Source: Cyclostephanos tholiformis (lineage: Eukaryota; Bacillariophyta; Thalassiosirophyceae; Thalassiosirales; Thalassiosiraceae). Taken from it: a DNA stretch of 12,607 nucleotides. The translations under genes and the position numbers were made by a program. This document shows positions 1 to 8,424 of the stretch, in pieces (the stretch's first letter is position 1; each line of letters opens with the position of its first letter). The DNA is taken from positions 1 to 12,607 of the forward strand of contig JALLPB010002481.1 in the NCBI GenBank assembly GCA_036939975.1, in the 5' to 3' direction. The notes beneath the pieces are model-generated. The model searched no databases and was not told the DNA's origin. It was given only the letters and a program-made list of their open reading frames with translations.

Positions 1-29
1 ATTGTACTATGAGATATCATCCTCCCACT

Positions 30-705
30 GGTTGGACTGACGAACACTGGTCCATTGCCAGGATGGCAAACAACACAGTTCTTGGCCTTGCATGGCCTGA
101 CTTCTGTAAATGACTTCGTCCTGATCGAGCCACAGCAGTGCAAATGGGTTGGGTTGAAAGCTCTGGCTTCTTCTGCACAGTCACCAAGTCAGCACGGGAC
201 CTCACCCAACATTTCGTCAACAATGAGGTGGCCCTGCCTTGGGACCCAGTGGAGGATCTAATGGCAATCGAGACATGGATGATTTCTGCCATGCTGCCAC
301 TCAGTCTGTGGATGGAGCTCACATACCCACAATCCGTCGGGCGGTGGTTCATGGCATTCATGCCCTAATCCCCCAATGACTGTCATTAACCACATGGGCG
401 GCAAGGAACCACTCTTGCGTAAAAAATTGGAACAAGGGGATGGGAACTTCGAGACGAAGAAAGAGATGATTGGGTTCCTCTTTGACGGGGTCAAATGCAA
501 CATGCGCCTACCGGCAGAAAAGGCTAAAGCCTACATCAAAGAGGCTCATAAGGTCCTCCGGCGGAAATCAGTTCCACTAAAAAAGATGCAGGCTCTTGTA
601 GGGAAGTTACAGCATGCGTCGGTCATCCTACTGGCAGCCAAAAGGTTTTTCACTCCAATAAACATGGCCCTTCGAGGCTCCCGAAGGTCATTGGCTGAGA
701 CAGTC
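30..705 (+). pseudogene. DIRS-type reverse transcriptase fragment, frameshifted
   Basis: This is the middle and end of a reverse transcriptase, the enzyme that copies element RNA into DNA. The first stretch (about 30-255) reads TAVQMGWVESSGFFCTVTKS then ARDLTQHF, the block ahead of the active site in DIRS-like RTs. It carries an in-frame TGA at 111-113. The frame then changes, and the active-site motif reads DMDDFCHAAT at 272-301, where YxDD is expected, so the Tyr is replaced by Asp. A second shift in a C run near 366-376 opens 376-705, which has GGKEPLLRKKL, then a GFLFDG motif and VGKLQHAS...FFTPINMALRG, the RT thumb typical of DIRS-type elements. The RNase H follows directly. The 5' part lies outside the window. 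The family call rests on recognition of motifs; a related Ngaro-like element is possible. Confidence 0.72.
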
Positions 706-1400
706 CTCCGATACCCGCGCAGCCCTCGAGGACCTCATCACTTTACTCCAACTCCTCAGCTTGCGGGCTATGCACGTGGATGAACTGGTTCCGGATATGC
801 CACAGTATGTTGGCTATCATGATGCGGCGGCAGAAGGCGCAGGCGGCGTGTGGTTTTTCCTCACTGATCACATGCCGCCGCTGGTCTGGAGCAAATTGAC
901 ATTACATCGGACGTCATGACAGATGCCAACCCACACGGCGGCATCTGAGTTGGCCGCAGAAGTATTGGCTATTGGGGTGATATTGGACCAAGCACCAAAC
1001 ATCAAGCATTCCCCACTCGGCACTCTCTGTGACAACACCCCAACGGTCAGCTGGGTGGAGAAGATGGCCTCCAAGGCCAAGACGCCAACTGCTGGTCCGC
1101 TACTCTGTTGCCTAGCTGTCATGCTTCATTTTTGGCATGCCGGCAGACTCACTACGGTCCATGTCCCAGGCACGGACAATGTCATGGCTGATATCGCATT
1201 GCGTCCGGCAAAAGCCCAACAACTATTTCTCTCTCCCACTGCACTCACTAACACTGACTTCTGCATTGCATTTGACACTCATTACCCGCTACCGGATAAC
1301 CAGCGATGGTCAATAGCAACAATCCCACCGTGATTGAGCTCCAACATCTTCGGAACACTGCATGGTTCGCAATTAGCAATGCATGGACAGCCCACTGCTG
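706..1400 (+). pseudogene. DIRS-type RNase H domain, two in-frame TGA
   Basis: This RNase H degrades the RNA strand of the RNA:DNA hybrid during reverse transcription and is the C-terminal neighbour of the RT above. A single frame runs through ALEDLITLLQLLSLRAMHVD, then YVGYHDAAAEGAGGVWF, TAASELAAEVLAIG, TLCDNTPTVSW and VPGTDNVMADIALRP. All four expected catalytic acids are visible: Asp at 821, Glu at 947, Asp at 1031 and Asp at 1190. The frame is broken by TGA at 917-919 and TGA at 1331-1333, and continues recognisably after the second one (SSNIFGTLHGSQLAM). The RT ends in another frame, so there is also a shift near 665-715. Not functional as it stands. Confidence 0.75.
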
Positions 1401-2096
1401 CCGCCACTATGGCTCCTCCAGCAACGCACAGGCAACAGAGAACATCACCGACCGCCTCCTCACCTTTGCTTATCCCACACATTGGGCATCCGCCTGTGGA
1501 GGGGATGGGCACCTTGTCCATCCACACATCTGGCAGGTACTGCCACAGCCTCCCCGCTGGTGTGCCATCACCCTGGTTTGCCCTCCCAAGGGAAACAGGT
1601 TGAGAGCACCATCTCTTTTCAATATGGTCCTGGTCAGCCTCGCCCTCATGGGGTGAGGTGCAGCCCAGGTTGCATCTTTTTCATAAATTTCAGATGCGAA
1701 GGGACAGCTGGCCACCACCACTGGTGGTTGCCGGGCCTTGCAATTAGGGTTCTGGGGGGGGGCATGTACTGAAGCCAATCCCCTAGGTCCTCTTTTCATG
1801 GCCAAAGTTTCTACATGTACATGAAGCAAGACCACACTGGGATTGGCCTGGTGGGCATAGGTTGGATGGGAGTGCTCACCAATCACCTTGGCAGTAGCAT
1901 AACCACTTCGTATTTTAGTCCACGGATTTTAGGCAATCTCTAGTGATACTACTGTAGAAACCGGTGGGCTTCTCGGTGATCTAATGCTGCCCCCATCCAA
2001 AGGCACATGGTTGTCCCCATCCTGCATGGCATCACAGCGAACAAAGCACAGCTGGCTATCTCCGATAGACATAGATATCCCATGTGATGGTTAATC
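1401..2096. other. No recognisable gene; decayed inter-element sequence
   Basis: All frames over 1401-1890 are open for some distance, because the region is GC-rich and rich in Pro, Ser and Thr codons, but I recognise no domain. It may be the start of whatever followed the RNase H in the DIRS-type element; a tyrosine recombinase would be expected, but I cannot identify one. A run of nine G lies at 1754-1762. The last 60 bases before 2097 may be worn copia sequence leading into the RNase H, with a TGA at 2085-2087. Confidence 0.4.
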
Positions 2097-2687
2097 ATGA
2101 ATCATACCGTGCCAAACATAGATGAATTGGTATTCCGTCACGACAATTGGACAGATTTTTATGGCAAGGTGGTCAAGGAAGACCCGCCAAACATGCCCGT
2201 TCCCCTTGGGAACCCAGTACATATGTCCTGCTTTGTGGACGCGGACCATGCAGGCAACAAAGTTACCAGACGATCACATACTGGAATATTTATTTTACTT
2301 AATAATACCCCCGTGACTGCGTTCAGCAAATGGCAAAATACGTGTGAATCAAGCACATACGGCTTGGAACTGGTAGCGATGCATATCGCTAAAGACATGA
2401 TCTCAGCCCTGAGAATTAAGCTCAAGCATTTTGGCATACCTCTCTCTGGGCCAACTAACATCTTCTGTGACAATAATGGTGTAGAGCAAAATACCAGCAT
2501 ACCTGAATCAACGTTATCAAAGAAACACAATGCTATCAACTATCACATCATACGTGAAGCTGTAGCAGCTGGAATCATTTGTGTGGGAAAAGAAGACATG
2601 ACGAAAAACATTGTCGAAGTATTAACAAATCTTATCCCATTTACTCGGAAATATCAACTACTTTCACCCTTTCTTTGGGATCGTTAA
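2097..2687 (+). pseudogene. Ty1/copia RNase H, C-terminal end of a pol polyprotein
   Basis: This is the last domain of a copia retrotransposon polyprotein. It is one open frame of 196 codons, with no frameshift visible. Order: linker NIDELVFRHDNWTDFYGKVV (residues 8-27), first catalytic region CFVDADHAGNKVTRRSHTGI (45-64), ESSTYGLELVA (84-94) with the likely catalytic Glu at 91, IFCDNNG (122-128) with Asp125, then STLSKKHNAINYHIIREAVA (138-157). Where the family has ADxLTK, this copy reads VEVLTN, a conservative Asp to Glu change at residue 174. The upstream RT, integrase and protease are missing; a TGA sits just before the first Met, so that Met is not a real start. The wording of the motifs is close to diatom copia elements. 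No LTR or polypurine tract was confirmed after the stop. Confidence 0.85.
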
Positions 2688-2764
2688 AGATAGACAATTT
2701 GATTGGACTTATCCTCACAAATTGCGGGGACCGTTTGAATCTCTACAGTACTATATTTGATATT

Positions 2765-2874
2765 TGGTCATAAAATGACCAGTAACTTCAAAGTTACGGT
2801 ATGTAACTTCAAAGTTACCAATATTCAATATTCCGTGGGAGCTAGTTCCGAATATGCCATAACTTTGAAGTTAG
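2765..2874. repeat. Cluster of short palindromes (TGGTCAT and GTAACTT arms)
   Basis: Just after the copia RNase H, TGGTCAT (2765-2771) and ATGACCA (2775-2781) form a perfect 7-bp inverted repeat around AAA. Next come two identical 16-mers, GTAACTTCAAAGTTAC, at 2782-2797 and 2803-2818, each a 7-bp inverted repeat around CA, with centres 21 bp apart. A third, slightly diverged copy lies in the opposite orientation at 2859-2874. No long repeats join them. They could be protein-binding sites or ends of a small worn element; function is unknown. Confidence 0.75.
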
Positions 2875-3380
2875 CTGCAACAGATCCCCTACCCTTGACC
2901 CTTGCCATTTCCTCTGCCCCTGCCTTGTGTGATGACCCAGATTAATAGCAATCTGAAGATGCATGGCACCCCATTTTGCATGCTGAAATCAATGCATCAT
3001 CTGCAGGCCAACACTCTCTGTGCATCCACACATTGTTTTATGAGGATTAGTAAAGCAATGAACTCAACCTAGACCGTTAACTACGTAACAGAATGCATGT
3101 TCAATCACTCAATTTTTGATTGTTGGATCATCATAAATGATTTCCAAAAAAATTGTCCCTAACCCAACCATCAGAAGGATCTTGCAAACAGTTATTTTCT
3201 CTCCACTGGTGTTTGGCAATTGCAGCTTGTCCTTTGTGTTTGGTAACACCATGACATGCGGGAAATCATTAAATGCAACAATCAACAATGTTTTCAGTTT
3301 GTCATTGATTGTCTTGAGAAGCCCTTCTTTCTATCAACACTGCCCATTTGACACCATGCTCGCCATGACGTTTTCCCATC
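2875..3380. other. Unassigned non-coding stretch
   Basis: No frame shows a recognisable domain, and open stretches are short and lack coding character. Several ATGCAT-like words occur (for example near 2960-3000), but there is no repeat array and no RNA gene that I can support. Confidence 0.4.
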
Positions 3381-3574
3381 ATGTTCCTTTTGGCACATTG
3401 TAATGTCCTGAGGGGAACACAAGGAATTGATGAGCAAGAACAGATGCTGGGTGCATCACTCTTGTTTGACGATGGAGCGCTGAAGGTAAGCATGACCTCA
3501 GCAGCATCACACTGTTGTGTTGTTATGTTTCCATGCTTTTTCAGCATGTTGCGGTTGCAAGACATCATATGTGA
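3381..3574 (+). pseudogene. Possible two-exon coding remnant with a 59-bp intron
   Basis: The frame around 3417-3485 reads GTQGIDEQEQMLGASLLFDD then GALK, which looks coding. It is followed by AAG|GTAAGC (donor at 3486). A pyrimidine-rich CTTTTTCAG acceptor ends at 3544. Joining the two keeps the frame and continues HVAVARHHM before TGA at 3572-3574. Reading through without splicing gives an unrelated tail. I do not recognise the protein with certainty; the phrase FDDG...KHVAVARHHM resembles a short conserved stretch in algal transposon-related proteins, but I cannot name the family. The piece is short and has no supported beginning, so it is probably a fragment. Confidence 0.3.
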
Positions 3575-3835
3575 TTATTGATTGCTCAGAAACTTTGTTG
3601 GTCATATTGTTTTTGCCATGTCAATCCCAGCGGAATGCATGCAGCATTTAATGCTGGATGATCAGCAATGGCACAAAGAATGGCTACCTGCAACTTGATG
3701 CTTCCAGCAGTGATGATCTTGTTGACAGCCGGCTTTACTCCACAAAGCTTTGCCATCTTGTTAGCTTTGCCATGCACACAGTGCCATTGATATTGTATGC
3801 CAAGGGACCACTGAAGAACAAATTTGGGGTCTCAA

Positions 3836-3976
3836 TACAATAAATTGTATCAAATAATGGGTATCATTACCTAATACACAATACAATTTATTGTATCAAA
3901 AAACCAATTTTTACCATTTTGATACAATAAATTGTATTGAGTAATGGGTATCACTATACCGATACAATTTATTGTG
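3836..3976. repeat. Four alternating AT-rich palindromes in two ~87-bp units
   Basis: TACAATAAATTGTA occurs at 3836-3849 and 3923-3936; its reverse complement TACAATTTATTGTA occurs at 3882-3895 and, with one change at the end, 3963-3976. The order is therefore forward, reverse, forward, reverse, with centres about 46, 41 and 40 bp apart. Between the members of each pair lies a shared TAATGGGTATCA word, and in the first pair GGTA/TACC forms a smaller inverted repeat. The set is a diverged tandem duplication of a compound palindrome. Each unit could fold as a cruciform. It may be the ends of small AT-rich inverted-repeat elements; no target duplication was identified. Confidence 0.8.
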
Positions 3977-4921
3977 TCAAATGAACAATTTTGTGATTGT
4001 GATACAGAGAGGGGGGGAAATTTCCTTCTTCCCCAGGCCACTGCTGCTTAAATAGAATAATTGAATAATCAAACAACAAGAAAAAAATAAGTCTCTTATT
4101 TGCTCCAAGCTATTAAATTCTTCCACTCCTCAGGATTTGTATCATAAAATGCCAAATCATATTTACTTGCTATATGAAAAATATGAATAGCAGTTTCAGT
4201 GAAGGATTTCTTGCCAAAACTTCTTCCTGCAATGCATCCACACAACAGGAAGAATAGCATGCTGCTGAAGATGTGGTTGATGCATGACAATGAGAATGAT
4301 GCACTGGCAATGCTAACAAAAACAAAGGAGAGGAGGAGATAACTCTGGACCAGTTGAGTTCTGGGGGGGTGCATATCAATCCATGCCACTGGTGGCGTGC
4401 AGGTAGTGCCACCAGTGAAAGCATTGAAAACCCCTCCCCAACCCTTTGAGAGACACTTTCCAATGGGAGGGGTGTGGGGGGCAATGGAGGTATTTTATCA
4501 TTGCCATCAATGGTGGACACCATGGTTTCATTGAATTGGTGCGGTGTGGTGTGGCAAAATTTAGCATAGAAAGTGCATAGGATTTCTTACAAACAAAAAT
4601 ATTTTTTGAGGCCGATGGTGATTTTCAATTTTGCCAAAATGTTAGGCAAAACAATACTTGGCCCCTTTGCATGAATGCATTTTAACTCTTGATGACACTG
4701 TTACAGACCCCCAGACCCAGACACCATTGAAAAGCTGAGACTAGTCAAGCTTGGTCATACCTAAGGGGGATGGGAGGTACATAGACGTACCTTTCGAGTA
4801 AATATAAAGAGTAGATAAGGTTTGCTTTATCACTAAACCCTAAATTAAAAGTCTTTGGCTCAGTGGTTAGGCAACCTTTTATCTGCTACTGTACTGGCCT
4901 AACCCTACGTGGCCTCACATG
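3977..4921. other. Unassigned stretch before the inverted-repeat element
   Basis: No gene is supported. A minus-strand open frame (4389 down to 4096) begins hydrophobic and ends in a more protein-like segment, but has no recognisable domain. Runs of G occur at 4011-4017 and 4363-4369. A 6-bp inverted repeat (AGGTAC 4775-4780, GTACCT 4787-4792) is present. A tRNA box-A-like word lies at 4856-4870, without a matching box B. Confidence 0.4.
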
Positions 4922-5241
4922 CTTAGTTGCGCATATCCGCGACATGTTGCCGACATGTCGTCGCGACACAGCAATGTCGGCAAATTTAGCCAACAGGGCC
5001 CCGACATGCCGACACAAGTACTGAGCTAAACACTAGGTAGATAGTAGGGTGGGTTGAGAACCTGCCTCCTCACCCCACCATCATGCCCACATCCCTCATC
5101 CCTCGTCCCTCTTCTGCCCTTGTCCCTCTTCTGCCTTTAACGGCAACTTTGCAACAGCGGCAGAGGCGGCAGCAGTGGCTACCGTGCAACAACAGTGGTG
5201 GTGGTGAATGCGGGGCTGCAGCAGTGGCAGCAACTGCATGA

Positions 5242-5448
5242 CTGCGGCGGCAGCGCAATGGCGGCAGTGGCGGCACATACAACAATCAAATACGTGGCAG
5301 AGGCAGAAACAGCTCGGCGGTGGCGGTGACCGAGATGGATGCAGNCTGCGGCGGCAGCGCAATGGCGGCAGTGGCGGCACATACAACAATCAAATACGTG
5401 CCAGAGGCAGAAACAGATTGGCGGCGGCGGTGACCGAGATGGACGCAG
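5242..5448. repeat. Tandem duplication, 104-bp unit, with an N at the junction
   Basis: The segment 5242-5344 is repeated at 5346-5448 with only a few substitutions (for example GTGGCAG versus GTGCCAG, and the region just before the GGCGGTGACCGAGATGGA word). The only ambiguous base in the window, N at 5345, lies exactly between the copies. Both copies contain the unusual AT-rich core CATACAACAATCAAATACGT in otherwise CGG/CAG-rich DNA. The duplication may be real or an unmerged contig overlap. Confidence 0.9.
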
Positions 5449-5800
5449 CGGCATGACGACTGCAACTGCGCGATGACGGCGGCAGCAGCAAATGCATGAT
5501 GGCAGCAGCGGCACGATGGCCGCAGCAGCAATGATTGTGTGGCGACTGAGCGACAGCGACAATGGCAGCGGCGGTGGCGGTGGCGGTGGTGACTGCAGAA
5601 CGGCGGAAGGGGCGCGACATTGGCCGTGGTGGTGGTGGCGGCGGCACGGCGATGACGACGGCAGCGATGACGGCAATGGCAACAAAGATGATGACGGCAA
5701 CAGCAACGATGATGGCAACAGCAATGGCAACAATGGCAATGGCGATGGCAACGGCGATGCCTTCGTCACCGTTGCCGTCGCAGTTGCCATCGGCTAGGGC
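5449..5800. repeat. GC-rich low-complexity sequence (GGC, GCA, GATGGC, GGCAAC words)
   Basis: This stretch is made of degenerate trinucleotide and hexanucleotide words: CGGCAGCAG, GGTGGCGGTGG near 5570-5590, GATGATGACGGCAAC near 5685-5705 and GGCAATGGCGATGGC near 5730-5755. Long open frames on both strands follow from the lack of stop codons and give only runs of Gly, Asp, Asn, Ala, Pro or Leu. I do not regard them as genes. Confidence 0.8.
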
Positions 5801-5817
5801 AAGGGGAATGCATCAGC

Positions 5818-5935
5818 GCAGCAACAGCGCAGCAACAGCGCAGCAACAGTGCAGCAACAGCGCAGCAACAGCGCAGCAACAGCGCAACAACTGTCAGCAA
5901 CAGCGGCAGCAACAGCGGCAGCAACAGCAGTAGTG
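5818..5935. repeat. 11-bp tandem array (GCAGCAACAGC) followed by a 12-bp array
   Basis: Six copies of GCAGCAACAGC run head to tail over 5818-5883, with one C to T change at the end of the third copy. After a short break the array resumes with a 12-bp unit (CAGCAACAGCGG) to about 5935. The 11-bp unit is not a multiple of three, so each copy shifts the frame; its even spread argues against selection for a protein. Confidence 0.9.
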
Positions 5936-5945
5936 GCAGCGACAT

Positions 5946-6024
5946 GCAAGGGCAAGGGCAAGGGCGAGCAGGGAGGGCAGGGGCGAGGGCGGGGTGGCGG
6001 CAAGGGCAAGAGAGAGGGCGAGGT
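5946..6024 (+). repeat. G-rich tract with G-quadruplex potential on the + strand
   Basis: Repeated GGGCAA/GGGCGA words give many closely spaced runs of three or four G, starting at GGGCAAGGGCAAGGGCGAG and continuing through GGGAGGGCAGGGGCGAGGGCG. This fits the G3+N1-7 pattern of intramolecular quadruplexes. It lies just inside the right end of the inverted-repeat element. Confidence 0.7.
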
Positions 6025-6267
6025 TGCGGCAATTGTTTTTATTCTTTTTGAAAGCGTCCTGGCTCTTACTGCGCTCTACTAGTGTTTGCAAACTATTAGT
6101 ATTTTTTTCATCTATTACTAGTTCCTACGTAGTGTATATGCTGACATGTTGCTGACATGTCGGCCGACACGACATTTGGGCCCCAAAATTGCCGACACCG
6201 ACATCTGACATGTGCAACTAAGAGGGACTACTGCCATTTCAAAGAGGAGGACTAACACCACCGGACA

Positions 6268-7401
6268 ATGTTGGACAAACACTGGTTCCTTCCTTGTTCT
6301 TTGCCACTCCCTTGGCTGTACCAGCCAGAAACTCAGTCTTCTCCTTGTCTCCCTGCTGCCATCACTAGTTCTTCCAAAAAGAAGACAAGAAATTAGCCAC
6401 TCCAGTCTTTCTATTCTGGTGCAAGGAAGAATAATTCCCCCAACAATGTTGAAGACAAGAAACTAGCCTATGTTCTCATTACAAATCAAGTCATCAACAA
6501 CATCATAATAGAGGAGAAAGTACTTTGGAAGGGGATGATATTACTGAGCAACATTGCAAGGCCTTCATGCTCAAAGAATTTTCCCAATCAACCCTCATCA
6601 AGTATGACAAGCCCCAGTCAAAGAGTGCCTCCATGGCAGTATGCTGCCCAAAAATTGAAAGAGATTACATCAAGCATGTGGTTATGAATGGGACAAGGGC
6701 ACTGAGATTCACAATATGCAGGATGGTGAAGAGAAGAATTGGCTGCTAAGCTGTCGTTGCAGAAACAAGCTAGAACAAATACATTCTTCAGTATTGTGTG
6801 GAAGTGGTTTGGGCTCCAGGAGACACAGAACCATGTCAACTACAACTGAGAAGGCTTGAGGCCAAAAAGGAGAGTCTCCACTTGATCAAGCAAGGCTGGA
6901 TAGTTGTACTTAGAGAGGAACTTTTTGATGCAATCAATGAGTGGCATCATCATAATGGACACCTTTGTCAAGAGAGGACATGGGAAAGATGCCACATCAA
7001 GTATTGGAATGTCACTCAGGACTATGTAAAGTATTATTGTATGAATTGCTTTCCATGCCTGAAGAAAAGTCCAGTTACAATAAGTCTTAAGGGGTCTATC
7101 AAGCCTATTTTATTGAAGATTTTTGAGACAGATTCCAAGTTGATCTCATTGACTTTCACAAGCTCAGGAAGTAAGCATGATCCATTTGGTTTTTTTAATG
7201 CAATGGGTGATGACCCTGAAGGATCATGCCGCTTGGCTGACCCATATCTGTGCTTGATCTATGAAACAAGCCAATTTGATTGCATATAAACTCCAAGAGA
7301 TATTTGGGTTCATTGGCTATCCAAAAATTTTATACTGACAATGGAAAGGAATTCACTGCTAAGTGTGTCCTTGAGTTCCTCTGGAACCTAAACCCAAACA
7401 T
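6268..7401 (+). pseudogene. GIN/KRBA2-type integrase/transposase, N-terminal half, frameshifted
   Basis: This is the first part of a DDE (rve-type) integrase that would join element ends to target DNA. A plausible start is the ATG at 6268 (MLDKHWFLPCSLPLPW...), with an in-frame TAG at 6394-6396. The frame changes near 6530 into GDDITEQHCKAFMLKEF and changes again between about 6700 and 6810. The zinc-binding module follows: HHHNGH, then YWNVTQDYV and CFPC (about 6945-7058), an H-x3-H / C-x2-C pattern. The core starts with DRFQVDLIDFHKLRK (7127-7171, first catalytic Asp at 7142 or 7151). It passes a shift in a T run near 7190-7196, MTLKDHAAWLTHICA with TGA at 7255-7257, GYPKI, and one more shift into YTDNGKEF (7331-7354, second catalytic Asp). 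It is then cut by the insertion at 7402. Clearly dead. The exact family should be tested by profile search. Confidence 0.8.
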
Positions 7402-7861
7402 CCTCTGAAGGTGCAATCTGGGATGTGGGCGACTAAATTTTATCTGTAGATTGTATTAATTTTGTTAAAATTAATTTTATTTCTAATTTTCTTGTGTTTA
7501 CTTAAAATTTCTAATTTTTTCTTTTGGTCCTAATAAAAATTTTGCTGTTAAATAAATAATGTTCTGAATAAAAGAAAGATCTGATAAATAAAATTTAACA
7601 TTCATTCTGAGAAAACATAATTTTTTCACATTAATTATTTTTACAACAAATATATTGGTCTAAGTACTAATAAATTTCCTTAACACACTCCAATTTTTTT
7701 ATTAAGAAAAATAATTCCTACAAGAAAGGATATAAATTTTCTTTTGTCGTATCTTTCTTTTCCTCTGTCATATCACCCTGTGACTTGTATTTTATTACTA
7801 AACCCTACATATGTAGCTTTCATTTAGAGCAAAAATTGACCAACGGCAGATTCAAAACCAA

Positions 7862-8275
7862 TGGCTTCATGCTACAAGCACACAATACACAACCAAAACA
7901 AAAATACGATGACCATGGTCCCACCTGCCCGCCGCCTTCCAGAGGCTTCAATTCAAGAGGTAGGTAAGTTCCCCATATGTCCCGCAATCAATCTTGATTG
8001 TCACAACATGGCGATGTAATTTTTTTGTATAACTAACTATTTCTTTATTTTATTTACTATTTTCTACAGGCAGTGGCATGTCATGCTCACTGGTTAAAGG
8101 TGAGTTTTTTAAAGGTAATTCTCATTTTTTTCTGTGTCACTGCACCAAAATGACGTGCACTAACCGGAGCTATTCACCAATATTTTTTTTAGCAACTCTG
8201 CCTCTCTTTTTATCATATTTTGCTTCGTGTTGGCCGGGAGGGGGGGTCACCATGGTCACCATGTTTTTGACATAG
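7862..8275 (+). pseudogene. Exon/intron-like segment inside the DNA element
   Basis: Within the element, an ATG near 7861 opens MASCYKHTIHNQNKNTMTM and continues to a strong donor, AG|GTAAGT at 7964. A T-rich tract ending TTTTCTACAG gives an acceptor at 8069 (106-bp intron). A 30-nt stretch ends in AAAG|GTGAGT at 8100, and an acceptor follows a T run at TTTTTTTTAG (about 8191), giving a second intron near 92 bp. These signals in series look like part of a gene, with intron sizes normal for small algal genomes. I do not recognise the short peptides. It may be a captured host gene fragment or chance in AT-rich DNA. Confidence 0.3.
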
Positions 8276-8424
8276 CTATGCCTTGGTAAGCATATCGTAA
8301 GTACCATACCAATATTGTAGTATTATTGCAGAGTAGTATAGAGTTTAGTAATAGTAAAAATAAATACTTATCCAAAATAAAAACTGTTAAATAGAGCAGT
8401 CGCACCATCCAACATAGTTCAGAT

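Larger units (their letters stand above)
4922..6222. mobile_element. Candidate 1.3-kb non-autonomous inverted-repeat element
   Basis: The left end reads CTTAGTTGCGCATATC from 4922. The right end, read on the other strand from 6222, is CTTAGTTGCACATGTC, so 14 of the first 16 bases match. Further in, both ends share TGTCGGCAA-TTT followed by a GGGCCC block, and later AAACACTAG-TAGA (left near 5028-5042, right near 6078-6090), so the inverted repeat is imperfect but more than 100 bp long. Both ends are packed with GACATGTC/CCGACA words. The interior has no transposase; it is GC-rich simple and tandem repeat sequence. I could not find a convincing target-site duplication, so the outer limits and superfamily are open. 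MULE-like or hAT-like non-autonomous elements are possible. Confidence 0.6.

Noticed and set aside
1470..1886. Minus-strand 138-codon frame
   Set aside because: It lies in a GC-rich stretch where most frames are open, has no recognisable motif, and opposes the DIRS-type remnant.
3836..3976. CRISPR-like array
   Set aside because: Repeats are short palindromes in alternating orientation with similar, non-unique spacing sequence; the setting is eukaryotic and there are no cas genes.
4096..4389. Minus-strand 97-codon frame with a hydrophobic first half
   Set aside because: The later part (FTETAIHIFHIASKYDLAFY) looks protein-like, but there is no recognisable domain, no supported start and no homologous neighbour; length is within chance for this sequence.
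4856..4870. TGGCTCAGTGGTTAG, a tRNA or SINE box-A-like word
   Set aside because: No GGTTCRANYCC-type box B follows at a suitable distance and no cloverleaf can be drawn, so no tRNA or SINE is called.
5070..5797. Long open frames on both strands (Gly/Asp/Asn-rich on plus, Pro/Leu/Ser/His-rich on minus)
   Set aside because: They come from low-complexity GC-rich repeats without stop codons; frames overlap on both strands and no domain is present.
8233..8262. GGTCACCATGGTCACC direct repeat beside a G run as a regulatory site
   Set aside because: A single 7-bp direct repeat around AT in the interior of a mobile element; no further support.
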